Shown here: positions 54,882 through 63,999 of the stretch, piece by piece | Numbering within the stretch: the first letter of the stretch is position 1 | How the letters are laid out: the number at the start of each line of letters is the position of its first letter | Source: an uncultured Bacteroidia bacterium | GTDB lineage: Bacteria > Bacteroidota > Bacteroidia > Bacteroidales > Prolixibacteraceae | Direction of reading: 5' to 3' | DNA: 64,000 nt | NCBI GenBank assembly: GCA_903918045.1 | Contig: CAIXCY010000079.1 | Location: forward strand, 17,512-81,511 | The notes under the pieces: generated by a model | Seen by the model: the letters and a program-made list of their open reading frames with translations, nothing else | Told to the model about the DNA's origin: nothing | Databases searched by the model: none | Made by a program: the position numbers and the translations under genes

Positions 54882-55835
54882 TTAATTAGAAGATTTAGAA
54901 ATCCTTTTTGAAAAATCGAAGATGTATAGAAGGCTGCCAAAAAAAGTAGTGGCTTGACCTACATTCCGGCCACTTAAAACATAATTTCCTCCTGCCGTAA
55001 GTTCTAATCCCGTTCTTGAATCAAAACTGTATTTAAATAAAACCCCGGCTGTTTTAAAATTCATTTTGTTACCCGGGAAGGGCATATCGTTTTTACGAAT
55101 GTCAAAACCCCCAAGAGTGTTTGATTGCATCATTATAGCTTCGGCGTTAAATCTCCTACTTCGATATCCTGAACTGAAAATAAAGTTTGTCACATCAGGA
55201 ATATTTACTGCGTTACTGTAAATTAATCGGGTGGTGTAATATGAATCTCTATCGATAGTTATGTTTCCATGCCTGATATATTGTCCTGCTCCGGCAATGA
55301 AAAGTCCGCCAGACTGATAATTAACCAGACCCCGAATGGCTGCACTTTTACTATGCAGACCAATTGACATCGGCAAGAAATCGGGTTCATAATCACTCAG
55401 GGGTACAGATCCGGTAGCGATTGCAAAAGCACTTAAAATACTTTTTCCCAATTCAGTTTGAAATGCAAGACATTTCAAGGCCAAGGAAAGATCCTGAACC
55501 CCCTTTTGCCCCTTGAGAGTCCCAGCTGATGATTTGGTTGTAACATAAGGAACTGAAATTAAAAGATTTAGCTTATCAGCAATCCCATAATTGGCGACAA
55601 AAGCGTACGTGTTTTTGGTTAAATTACCAATATTGCCATTGTCGCGTTTAAAGGTCCCTTCCCAATAATCCTTCCAGTTGCTATGGGTAAACATGCCACC
55701 TGCACAAAAATAATCCTTTGGGATCATCAAGGCATCTGATTCAGTCTGAGCGGTTATCTTTTGCAAAAACAAACCGGAAAAAAGTATACAACAAATGCTG
55801 GACCTGCCAAATAATAAGTATATAGTCTTAATCAT
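54882..55835 (-). CDS. Outer membrane beta-barrel protein
   Basis: A 317-residue exported protein (signal peptide ending KITAQ, residue 30). The rest alternates aromatic and polar residues in strand-like blocks and ends in a barrel-like region (FGSLLYIFDFSKR). KLNLLISVPYVTTKSSAGTLKGQKGVQDLSLALK resembles the phenol-degradation MetA/transporter-type barrels of the outer membrane. It probably forms a channel or surface barrel for a small hydrophobic compound. It is the first gene of the operon with the haloperoxidase (gap 7), with an unusually long leader of roughly 210 bases from the repeat promoter. Confidence 0.75.
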   Translation of the reverse strand: MIKTIYLLFGRSSICCILFSGLFLQKITAQTESDALMIPKDYFCAGGMFTHSNWKDYWEGTFKRDNGNIGNLTKNTYAFVANYGIADKLNLLISVPYVTTKSSAGTLKGQKGVQDLSLALKCLAFQTELGKSILSAFAIATGSVPLSDYEPDFLPMSIGLHSKSAAIRGLVNYQSGGLFIAGAGQYIRHGNITIDRDSYYTTRLIYSNAVNIPDVTNFIFSSGYRSRRFNAEAIMMQSNTLGGFDIRKNDMPFPGNKMNFKTAGVLFKYSFDSRTGLELTAGGNYVLSGRNVGQATTFFGSLLYIFDFSKRISKSSN

Positions 55836-56052
55836 ATATCTAATATAAAAAATAATTTATGTTATCACCTTATAATTGAGTAACTTATAGAGCAACAATC
55901 CATTAAGCCGGGACTATCAGTCTAAATTCCAGGCTGGTAAACTGTGCATAATTTCTACTTTTAGAACATAGCAACCCAAAACCGATTTAAATTATAGAAT
56001 TCAAATACCGGATAGTATTTGCAGCATTTAATTAACGATAGCTTTCTATTGG

Positions 56053-56120
56053 CAATAGTAATATACCTTTATTAAACGAAGGTTAAAACAGGATTAAAAA
56101 GTGATTAAACCGATTAAAAA
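56053..56120 (-). promoter_or_regulatory. Promoter and phased GATTAAA repeats of the barrel-haloperoxidase operon
   Basis: The minus strand at 56060-56053 reads TACTATTG, one base from TAnnTTTG. Plus-strand repeats start at 56070 (TATTAAA), 56081 (GGTTAAA), 56092, 56103 and 56112 (GATTAAA): spacing 11-11-11-9, identical to the 53061-53109 set, with the same 10-base offset from the -7 element. The repeats end 2 bases before the stop codon of the histidine kinase gene. Confidence 0.7.
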
Positions 56121-56122
56121 AT

Positions 56123-57493
56123 CTAAGCGATTACGGGAAGCGATACCACTAGTTGTGTCCCTTTTCCCAGCTGTGAGGAAAGTTCAATTTTACCATTATG
56201 ACTTTTTATAATCTGTCTGGTAAGCGGCAATCCGATGCCGTAACCCGGAACCAAATTGGAATTGGATCCGCGATAAAAGGGTTCAAAAACCTTCCGGAGA
56301 TCGACCTCTGAAATACCAATACCTGTGTCTTCAAATACGACCTCAATCCATTGCTTAGCGTGGTGAAGCCTGACATCAACAATTTGATTAGTTGAGTATT
56401 TACATCCATTTTCCATAAGGTTCAAAATGGCGACTTTCAGTAAATAGTCATCTCCGATAATAACCATCTGATCAGAATCGGTTAAGGAATTATCTAAAGA
56501 GATATTTATACGGTAGTCAGTGTTATACTTTTTTATCTCCTCCCGGGCGAGCCAGAGAACTTCATCAATCCTGATCCTGTTATTTAGACTCATCGGATTC
56601 TCGGCGCTTGTGCGGGCCAATAACAATAACCTGTTTGAGAGGTCGATCAGCGATTTAATGTCATCTAGAACAGACTGAACCTGAACCTTATATTCCCCGG
56701 CAGAGCGATCTTTCATCATTAAAACCTCCAGTTGCCCATTTATAGAAGTGAGGGGAGTTCTTAATTCGTGCGAAGCGTTGGCGATAAAATTTTTCTGAGT
56801 GGCAAAAGAGTCTTCGAGGCGTTCAAGCATCTTATTAAAAGTTTTTGCAAGCCTGCCGATTTCGTCAGTTCCATTCCCCTCAAAAACCCGTAAATTAAGG
56901 CTTGTAATAGAAATCTCCTCAACCTTTTTAACGACATCTGATATCGGCTTGATAGCTCTGCCTGAATAAAACCAGCCTACAATAAAAAACAGGACGAAAC
57001 TTAAACAACATACAAAAACCAAAATTATCTTTAACTCATTAAGATGTGCTGCCCCCTCTGTATCAACTGCTGCGCTAAAAATCACAAACCGGTCATAATT
57101 GGTGAAATATAAGGTGCCGATAACCTGGTATGAATCTTGTTTATAGGCCACCTTGGAACCTGATTTTACCTGATTGAAAATACTTCTGCTGATTTTTATT
57201 TCTGAATTTTCATCCGATCTATAAATCGTATCATAATTGAAATTGAGAATAGCCAACCTTGCGTTGTGAAGTTTAAAAGGGTTATCCTTTTCAATTCTTA
57301 ATACCCGCTTCGCGTCCACTTCATATTCATTAAATAATAAGTTGGCCGTGCTTACTGCGCTATTCCTGATCTGGTTATAAAAGTCATTGGTTCGAAAGCC
57401 CGCTGTGGAGAAGTAAATTGCAGATGAAGCAATTATCATAATTATTCCTCCTGAGAGAAGAAACTGCAAAGTTAATCTGGTTCTAATTTGCAT
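56123..57493 (-). CDS. Sensor histidine kinase of an OmpR-type two-component system
   Basis: A 456-residue inner membrane kinase starting at ATG 57493, directly after the response regulator stop; a longer frame reaches 57526 but overlaps that gene. It has a first membrane segment (about 8-30), a periplasmic region of about 120 residues without an obvious named domain, a second membrane segment (about 154-175), a HAMP linker, and the phosphoacceptor motif ASHELRTPLTS with His242. An HATPase domain follows, with N, G1 and G2 boxes (NLMENGCKYS, FEDTGIGIS, GYGIGLPLTRQI). It would phosphorylate the regulator at 57495-58181 in response to an unknown envelope signal. Confidence 0.93.
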   Translation of the reverse strand: MQIRTRLTLQFLLSGGIIMIIASSAIYFSTAGFRTNDFYNQIRNSAVSTANLLFNEYEVDAKRVLRIEKDNPFKLHNARLAILNFNYDTIYRSDENSEIKISRSIFNQVKSGSKVAYKQDSYQVIGTLYFTNYDRFVIFSAAVDTEGAAHLNELKIILVFVCCLSFVLFFIVGWFYSGRAIKPISDVVKKVEEISITSLNLRVFEGNGTDEIGRLAKTFNKMLERLEDSFATQKNFIANASHELRTPLTSINGQLEVLMMKDRSAGEYKVQVQSVLDDIKSLIDLSNRLLLLARTSAENPMSLNNRIRIDEVLWLAREEIKKYNTDYRINISLDNSLTDSDQMVIIGDDYLLKVAILNLMENGCKYSTNQIVDVRLHHAKQWIEVVFEDTGIGISEVDLRKVFEPFYRGSNSNLVPGYGIGLPLTRQIIKSHNGKIELSSQLGKGTQLVVSLPVIA

Positions 57494-57494
57494 T

Positions 57495-58181
57495 CTAAAG
57501 ATCTCCAAAAACATATCCAAAACCAACCTTAGTATGGATCAATACTTTATCATGTCCCTTATCTATTTTCTTTCGCAGGAAGTTAACGTAAACATCAACA
57601 ACATTAGTTCCGAAATCAAAGCTGATATCCCAAACCTTTTCAGAAATGTCGTTTCGGGAAAGTACTCTTCCGCTATTTCTCATGAAGTATTCGAGCAGGG
57701 AAAACTCTTTGGCAGTCAGTTCAATAGTTGAATTTCCCCGGTGGGCAATCTTTTTATCAAGGTCAAGTTCCAGGTCACCAAATGTAAGCTTGTCCAACGG
57801 AGCATTAGAATGATTTGCCTGCTTAAGCAAAACCTTTACCCTGCATAGTAATTCCCTGAATTCAAAGGGTTTGACCAGGTAATCATCCGTGCCTGCATCA
57901 AATCCTGTAATTTTATCATCTGTTGTACCAAGCGCTGAAAGCATCAGAACGGGAACATTTGAATTTAATTTCTTAAGTCTTTTACACAGATCCAGACCGT
58001 TAACTCCCGGAATAAGTATATCGAGTATGAAAAGGTTATAACTATAATGCTGAGCCAGTTTTTCTGCTGACAATCCGTCATAGACGATATCGGCCTCGTA
58101 ATTGTTTTCCTCGAGTCCTTTTTTGATAAAAGAAGCTACTTTGGGTTCATCTTCGACTATCAATATCTTCTTATTCTTCAT
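57495..58181 (-). CDS. OmpR/PhoB-family response regulator
   Basis: A 228-residue DNA-binding regulator. The receiver domain has the acidic pocket Glu10/Asp11, phosphoacceptor Asp54 (FILDIL), and Lys104 (YLVKPFE). The winged-helix trans_reg_C domain occupies about 128-225 (LTAKEFSLLEYFMRN, DVYVNFLRKKID, GFGYVFGD). OmpR-family proteins bind direct repeats spaced by about 11 bases. Such repeats stand upstream of three operons within 6 kb of this gene, so it is the best candidate regulator of the 13-gene operon, the barrel-haloperoxidase operon and susCD. It is transcribed with the kinase gene. Confidence 0.95.
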   Translation of the reverse strand: MKNKKILIVEDEPKVASFIKKGLEENNYEADIVYDGLSAEKLAQHYSYNLFILDILIPGVNGLDLCKRLKKLNSNVPVLMLSALGTTDDKITGFDAGTDDYLVKPFEFRELLCRVKVLLKQANHSNAPLDKLTFGDLELDLDKKIAHRGNSTIELTAKEFSLLEYFMRNSGRVLSRNDISEKVWDISFDFGTNVVDVYVNFLRKKIDKGHDKVLIHTKVGFGYVFGDL

Positions 58182-58334
58182 TCTGAATTTCCTTTCAGTT
58201 TATAAATCGAAAAACCAATATTCACAAACGACCAATGGTTTAAAGATGTGAAGATATAACTTTTTCCAGTGTAATGTCTAAAACAATATGAATTGATCCC
58301 TAAGGTCACTGGGGATTGATATCCAAAATCCATA

Positions 58335-58382
58335 CAAAAAAACAAACCGCAAGAGTACCTGTAAAGATAATCCTGCGGTTTG
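58335..58382 (-). terminator. Rho-independent terminator of the susCD operon
   Basis: A 9-base-pair stem (caaaccgca at 58343-58351, tgcggtttg at 58374-58382) with a 22-base loop lies about 60 bases after the SusD stop. In the minus direction it is followed by a run of seven T (58342-58335 region). Confidence 0.8.
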
Positions 58383-58443
58383 AAATTGAAATTCTGAAAA
58401 GCTAAAAAAATAATCTTAAAGCTCTCAGATTTTACTAAAACAA

Positions 58444-60051
58444 CTATTTATCCCACCAAACACGTGAAGAATAAACATCTCCCCCCGTCAAAGCCTGAAC
58501 TGCAGCGGCAAAATTAACAGGGTTTGTGGAAGCTTCGCCTGTTGGATAAGCCTGACGTCTTGGAATAGTACCATTTGTAAAATTACCAACATAGTTAACC
58601 GATGTTAAAACAGGATAACCTGATCTTCTCCAGTTACTCCATGCCTCATCAAAATCAAAGATAGTACCAACCAGCACCCAATATTGAGTATTAATCTGTT
58701 TGAGTGAATTGTCAGTGGATGAAATATCAAGTGGATTTGCAAGAGCATATGCACTTGCTACACCTGAACTGATCACGCCCAATGAATTATAGGCACTATA
58801 AGTTTGCAATGCGGCAGAAACGCCATTCGCATAATGTACTGATGCACTGGCTCCAACACTCCATCCTCTGGCTGCAGCTTCAGCAAGCAGGAATTCTGTC
58901 TGAGCATAGGTAAGAATAAATGAAGGGGCATTTCTATCCAGGTAAAGCAGAGATTTTGGATGTGAATATTTACCGGTGATGTCAGCATCTGTACCGGATC
59001 CTGAAGGACCAGGATAACCAGGCGCCTTTGTGATATCAATTGCTCCACCATTTTGATTATAACCATTTGGCATACCTAGCTGGTCGGCAGGATTAGAATC
59101 ACCAACACCGTCATGATTTGCATTTGCAGAAATCCCAGGAAGCAAAAGTTCAGAAATTACACTAAGCCGTGGGTCGTTGGTTGATTTAAGGTAGTCAATC
59201 AGCACTTTGCCCCATTTAACTTCATAATAATCCTCCTGCACCTGTAAAGATGATGAATTCGCATTGGCAAACCCGTGTGAATTATCAAATACGATGAAAG
59301 CATTGTCACTATTACTTTGGAATACACCACCAGCATAAGCTTTGGTTGCATATTGCTGAGCCATAGCCGCATCGGCCTTTGTTAATCTCATGGCCATACG
59401 AAGCATCAATGAATAACCAAATTTCTTCCATTTAGCAACATCTCCTTTATAAGATACCACATCATTGGTTGGACCGGCTTTGCTTGGATCAAGCGTTGAA
59501 ATAACACTATCCAGTTTGACCAGCATTCCTTTGTAAATATCCTGCTGTTTGTCATATACAGGATGCTGAATTCCAGACTTGGCCTGCAATGCCTGAGAAA
59601 ATGGACAATCACCATAAACATCTGTTACAGCCTGGATACTCATCAATTCGCAAATAACTGAAATGCCGCGAAGGTTGACTTTTGCATCATTACCTTTGGT
59701 AAGGTTTTGAATTTCACGAAAATAGCCGGCCGCCCCATAAGCATTGTTCCAGGTACTAGCCTGATAGGAATAAAAACTACCTCCTTGTTTATATTTATCA
59801 CCGCCGCTGTAATAGCCAGGCTCAATAGACGAAGCAAAGGTTTGGGTCCACATACTCTGGAAAAGAATAGGTCCTGAATAGCCTGTAATAGAGCCAATAT
59901 AACCAAGTTCTGCGGAAGGCAAAAGTAAATTAGGGTCAAAATTTGCAGCCGAAGCCTGGTTCGGATCAGTATTGATCGCATCAAAGTTCTTTGTACATCC
60001 TGTTACAAACAAAGCTGCAACAAGACTTAAATATATAAGGATTTTTTTCAT
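58444..60051 (-). CDS. SusD/RagB-family outer membrane lipoprotein
   Basis: A 535-residue lipoprotein (lipobox FVTGC, Cys19) of the SusD-like type with the opening FDAINTDPNQ, followed by LLLPSAELGYIGS. It is the substrate-binding lid of a SusC transporter. The sequence type (NTDPNQ start, NGAGYFREIQNL-like TPR helices, NWRRSGYPVL near the end) is that of the SusD_like group often linked to peptide or non-starch substrates; the ligand is not predictable. It follows susC by 8 bases and ends at a strong terminator. The pair shares the GATTAA-repeat promoter architecture of the neighbouring operons. Confidence 0.94.
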   Translation of the reverse strand: MKKILIYLSLVAALFVTGCTKNFDAINTDPNQASAANFDPNLLLPSAELGYIGSITGYSGPILFQSMWTQTFASSIEPGYYSGGDKYKQGGSFYSYQASTWNNAYGAAGYFREIQNLTKGNDAKVNLRGISVICELMSIQAVTDVYGDCPFSQALQAKSGIQHPVYDKQQDIYKGMLVKLDSVISTLDPSKAGPTNDVVSYKGDVAKWKKFGYSLMLRMAMRLTKADAAMAQQYATKAYAGGVFQSNSDNAFIVFDNSHGFANANSSSLQVQEDYYEVKWGKVLIDYLKSTNDPRLSVISELLLPGISANANHDGVGDSNPADQLGMPNGYNQNGGAIDITKAPGYPGPSGSGTDADITGKYSHPKSLLYLDRNAPSFILTYAQTEFLLAEAAARGWSVGASASVHYANGVSAALQTYSAYNSLGVISSGVASAYALANPLDISSTDNSLKQINTQYWVLVGTIFDFDEAWSNWRRSGYPVLTSVNYVGNFTNGTIPRRQAYPTGEASTNPVNFAAAVQALTGGDVYSSRVWWDK

Positions 60052-60059
60052 GACAATGA

Positions 60060-63000
60060 TTATTTAAATTTTAAATTAACATTAAAACCCAGGGTTCTAG
60101 TAGATGGCAACTGGGTTCCTTCAATACCAGCATAACCAATTGATGTATTGAAAGCTGCTTCCGGGTCAATGTTATCAGTATGTTTCAACAGGCAGAACAA
60201 ATTACGAGCAACAAATGAAATCTGAACAGAGCGAATTAACGGTAATTGAGATAGCGCTTTTTCAGGAACTGTATAACCAAGTGTCAACTGACGAACTTTA
60301 ATATAATCACCATTTAAAACATTACCGATCGAAATATCACCCATCCTTTGGTAATACGATTCAGCGGTAGCATTTACAGTATTCGCAGAACCATCTTCCT
60401 GTACTCCTGCTGCTACGATGCCTGTCTCCCTGCCAACGAGGGTAGCCTTATCAAGTCCACGTTTAAGGGCATAATTTTTAGTTGCTGAAAGAATTTTATT
60501 TCCAAAGTTATAATCAATAAGGAAAGAAAGATTAAAATCTCTGTATGTAAAATCATTTTTCAAGCCGCCATACATTTTAGGTAATACGGACCCACTTGCA
60601 ATACGTCCACCAATCTCAGGTAATCCGCTTGCGTCGATAATAATCTGGCCAGCTGAATTACGTTTGTAATCATTTGCCATGATCTGAGGACCGGCCTGAC
60701 CAACAATATAAGCAGTATTTGCATTTAAAGGCCGGTATGTTCCAAGACCAAGGTTGTTATTTGCAGCATCTGTTTTTAACACTTCATTCTTAACCGAAGT
60801 TGTATTAAAACTGATATTCCAGCTGAAATCAGTTGTTTTAATCGGGTTACCTGTCACCATTACTTCAACTCCTTTATTTTGGATAGAACCGTTGGCAATC
60901 ACCGAGCCATTGAAACCAGTTGCAATGCTAATTTGTGCATTCATGATTTCGTTGGTTGATTTCCGATTAAAATAGGCAACATCAATCCCTAAACGATTGT
61001 GGAAGAATTTCACTTCAGCACCAACTTCAAATTCTTTCAGCGTATATGGTTTCAGGAACAGGTTTGGAAGTGATCCACTGTAATTACCTGTTGAGACACC
61101 ATTGATTGATCCACCAACACCATAGTAGGTGGCTGTCTGGTAAGGACCTGTTGGTTCACCACTGGTCTGTGCATAAGAAACGCGAAGCTTACCAAAGCTT
61201 AGTGCAGAGGATTTAAGCAATTCGCTAAACAAGAAACTTGCAGAAACAGACGGAGAAAAAATATTACGTTTACTCTTATCAATCCCTGAATTATAAAGTG
61301 TTGAGAAAGCATCGTACCTACCTGTCGTACTAAGTGTCAGGAATGTTTTGTAGTTAAAATCTGCGGAATAAAACGCTGAATGAGTTTCCCGCTTGTTGGA
61401 ACCATATCCTCTTCCATAATTTACAACGTTATTAGGGCTATAAAGATTTGGGATAACAAAAGGATATCCGCTAATACCTACATATTCATAATTATTCTTT
61501 CGTGAGTTGGCACCGATTGTGAAATCCAAATTGATATCACTGGTCAATTTGTGTGTAATACCCAACAGCGCATCAAGGTTTAACTCTGAAGTTTGCTGTG
61601 TATTTAGTCCAATATTTCCTGATTTATCACCCTTATATGAATAGTCAGTTCCGGTTGGCGTTACGCCGAGCTGTCTGTCGTTGTTATGATCATAGCCCAT
61701 TTTAGCCTGAAAATACAACCATTTAGTGAAATCGTATTTTGCAGACAAAGCGGAAATAAGCCTTTTACGCTGCACGTCATTAACCCATTTATTTACAGCA
61801 AACCAAGGATTGGTTACATAATTGTCATCACTGAAAACAATTTCCCGTCCATTCGCATCATAACCAGGAGCCAAAATGCTCTCCTTGATGTTTGGAGCAA
61901 GAAACAAACCATTGTTAGGGTTACCCGGACCGTCACTCATGTAGGGGGGGTTCCTGTTATCCTGGTCGATATAATTAGCCACGATGTTTACAGTAAGCTT
62001 ATCTGTAACCTTTTCTTCAACACTAAAGTTAACAGTCTTTCTGCCAAGGTCACTGTTACGGGTGATCGCATCACTGCTTAAGTTTGAAAGCGAAAGACGG
62101 TAAGTACCTTTATCGCCGCCACCTTTTATTGATATGGTATTGGTAAAGGATGGCGCTGCTCTGTAAAAATCAGCAATATTATTTCTGTAAGGAGAGTAAG
62201 CGTAGCTTTTACCATCAAACTGGGTAAAACTTGAACCATCCATTTTACCACCCCATGCAAACCGTGCAGTAGCTAATGCAGCAGCCTGAGTTGCCGGTTT
62301 TGAACCGCCAGTACCCTGTCCATAGACATACTGATAATCGGTATAATCAATTGCCTTTTCACTCTGGAAGTTTGAATTAAACTCTACTTCTGCACTTCCT
62401 TTTTTACCTGTTTTGGTAGTAACTAAAATTACACCATTTGCAGCTCTGGAACCATAAAGTGCGGATGCGGCAAGACCTTTCAATACAGTCATGTTCTCGA
62501 TGTCATCAGGATTTATGTTACCAATCCCGTCTCCATTATCAGAACCGCCCCATTCTCCGGCGCTTCCACGCTGGCTGTTATCCATTGGCACACCGTTAAT
62601 AACAAACAATGGAGATCCACCGCCTGTTAAACTTGAAACACCACGAAGCAGGATACGTGCAGAACTACCCGGACCACCGTTGTCACTATGGACATTTAAA
62701 CCGGCAACCGATCCTGCAAGTGATAACGCTACGTTGTTTTCACGAGCCTTATTGAATTGTTCACTATTCACAGTACTCACGGCATAACCAACTTTTTTCG
62801 CTTCCTTGCTGATGCCCAAAGCTGTTACTACAACTTCATTAATGCCTACACTCTCCGCAACCATCTTAACATTAATGACCGAGCGGCCATTTAATGCCTC
62901 AGAAACGGGTGTCATACCCACAAATGAGAATTGCAAAACTGCGCTTGCTGAACTTACGCTAACTGCGTATTTTCCATTTGCGTCTGTTACTGTTCCATTC

Positions 63001-63143
63001 GTAGTGCCTTTCTGAACGACAGACACACCAGGAATACTGACCCCGTCGGGATCAGTCACAGTTCCGCTTACTTTCACCTGAGCCATAACGCCCGAAAATG
63101 AAGCAAACAGTACGATCAAAATAAGGTACAATCTTTTCTTCAT
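60060..63143 (-). CDS. SusC/RagA-family TonB-dependent outer membrane transporter
   Basis: A 1027-residue protein with a signal peptide (ending MAQ, residue 22), a carboxypeptidase-regulatory-like domain (about 23-98, VSGTVTDPDGVSIPGVSV), then EVVVTALG and the TonB plug (about 110-235, with SuSC signature VLKGLAASALYGSRAANGVILVTTKTG), and a 22-strand barrel ending FNVNLKFK. There is no N-terminal STN domain, so it is not an anti-sigma signalling type. It imports a ligand captured by SusD using TonB energy. It is the first gene of the operon; control by the adjacent two-component system is suggested by the repeats at 63222-63262. Confidence 0.96.
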   Translation of the reverse strand: MKKRLYLILIVLFASFSGVMAQVKVSGTVTDPDGVSIPGVSVVQKGTTNGTVTDANGKYAVSVSSASAVLQFSFVGMTPVSEALNGRSVINVKMVAESVGINEVVVTALGISKEAKKVGYAVSTVNSEQFNKARENNVALSLAGSVAGLNVHSDNGGPGSSARILLRGVSSLTGGGSPLFVINGVPMDNSQRGSAGEWGGSDNGDGIGNINPDDIENMTVLKGLAASALYGSRAANGVILVTTKTGKKGSAEVEFNSNFQSEKAIDYTDYQYVYGQGTGGSKPATQAAALATARFAWGGKMDGSSFTQFDGKSYAYSPYRNNIADFYRAAPSFTNTISIKGGGDKGTYRLSLSNLSSDAITRNSDLGRKTVNFSVEEKVTDKLTVNIVANYIDQDNRNPPYMSDGPGNPNNGLFLAPNIKESILAPGYDANGREIVFSDDNYVTNPWFAVNKWVNDVQRKRLISALSAKYDFTKWLYFQAKMGYDHNNDRQLGVTPTGTDYSYKGDKSGNIGLNTQQTSELNLDALLGITHKLTSDINLDFTIGANSRKNNYEYVGISGYPFVIPNLYSPNNVVNYGRGYGSNKRETHSAFYSADFNYKTFLTLSTTGRYDAFSTLYNSGIDKSKRNIFSPSVSASFLFSELLKSSALSFGKLRVSYAQTSGEPTGPYQTATYYGVGGSINGVSTGNYSGSLPNLFLKPYTLKEFEVGAEVKFFHNRLGIDVAYFNRKSTNEIMNAQISIATGFNGSVIANGSIQNKGVEVMVTGNPIKTTDFSWNISFNTTSVKNEVLKTDAANNNLGLGTYRPLNANTAYIVGQAGPQIMANDYKRNSAGQIIIDASGLPEIGGRIASGSVLPKMYGGLKNDFTYRDFNLSFLIDYNFGNKILSATKNYALKRGLDKATLVGRETGIVAAGVQEDGSANTVNATAESYYQRMGDISIGNVLNGDYIKVRQLTLGYTVPEKALSQLPLIRSVQISFVARNLFCLLKHTDNIDPEAAFNTSIGYAGIEGTQLPSTRTLGFNVNLKFK

Positions 63144-63204
63144 AATGATAATATTAATTTAAAATTAACAAGACTTCTGTTCATAGGATTTAGAAGACTT
63201 ACAA

Positions 63205-63262
63205 CAAAGGTAAAAAGAATCGATTAATAAAGCGATTAATTTAGCGATTAATTTAGATTAAA
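63205..63262 (-). promoter_or_regulatory. Promoter and phased GATTAA repeats of susCD
   Basis: The minus strand at 63212-63205 reads TACCTTTG, a perfect TAnnTTTG, about 60 bases before the susC ATG. Plus-strand repeats start at 63222, 63234 and 63246 (GATTAAT) and 63256 (GATTAAA): spacing 12-12-10. The first repeat starts 10 bases beyond the -7 element, the same offset as at 53061 and 56070. Confidence 0.7.
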
Positions 63263-63401
63263 TTAACAAATATTTACAAGAAAGATAATGGGATTCTAAA
63301 ATATAATTATTTGTATTTTAGATTTTATATTATTAAATGTCTGCATGTTACAAAATTATTACAAATTAAGAGCCGATTTTTAGAGAACAGTGGATCAGTT
63401 T

Positions 63402-63584
63402 AGGCTATTTTAAAAATGTTAAAAAAACAAAAATCACCGCTTCTTTTCCAAGGTTTGAGCGCTATTGGGAAATTGAATAAAACAAGCCGGTTAATTAATG
63501 TTATGTAGCAATATATTATTTAGGATCGGGGAAATTAATCGGCGAAATTACTAATCTGAAGTAATGACAGGCTATTTTAAAAAT
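63402..63584. repeat. 16-base direct repeat pair
   Basis: The string aggctattttaaaaat occurs exactly at 63402-63417 and 63569-63584, with 151 bases between. The content between the copies shows no ORF. Origin is unknown. Confidence 0.5.
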
Positions 63585-63610
63585 CCGTATAAATCTCTTA
63601 ATGTGCACAT

Positions 63611-63715
63611 CTACAAAGATTGGCAAACTACGTTTTCTGGATATTCCTATAATCTATTGGTATCGTTTTTTGGAATCTAAGATAATAAGGCTGCGTAGCA
63701 GTCAAATCTTTGTAG
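63611..63715. repeat. Inverted repeat, ctacaaagat arms
   Basis: ctacaaagat (63611-63620) and its exact complement atctttgtag (63706-63715) bracket 85 bases. The second arm follows ctgcgtagcag (63691-63701), itself a small palindrome-like unit. The form resembles intergenic repeat units of Bacteroidetes. Confidence 0.45.
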
Positions 63716-63880
63716 AAAGAGATATTCCGTGTTCACAAAACCACGCAGTGGCGATATCTTATTTATATTAAATCATTGCCAATTGATTTTCAGAAGATCG
63801 CTTTAATCAAGGATGCGTAAGGTTTGATGCAAAGCGGGTATGATTGATAGCATAAATTAGCCTGGCATGCTCCCATAAAG

Positions 63881-63946
63881 ATTGCTTCGTCGCTCATGGA
63901 GTTAATTGGCGATGTGTAAGGTCAAATTAGAGCGACTCGCAATGAC
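63881..63946. repeat. Imperfect inverted repeat, REP-like
   Basis: attgcttcgtcgct (63881-63894) pairs imperfectly with agcgactcgcaat (63931-63943). Units with attgcttcgtcgc and ctcgcaatgac arms are common intergenic palindromes in many bacteria. Confidence 0.45.
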
Positions 63947-63980
63947 AATGGGGTCTCTAAAAAGATGAGGGTGCGGGATG

Positions 63981-63999
63981 TTGGCGGCAAAGCCGCCAA
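63981..63999. repeat. Small perfect hairpin at the right edge
   Basis: ttggcggc (63981-63988) and gccgccaa (63992-63999) form an 8-base stem with a 3-base loop. It may belong to a repeat or a terminator continuing beyond the window. Confidence 0.4.
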
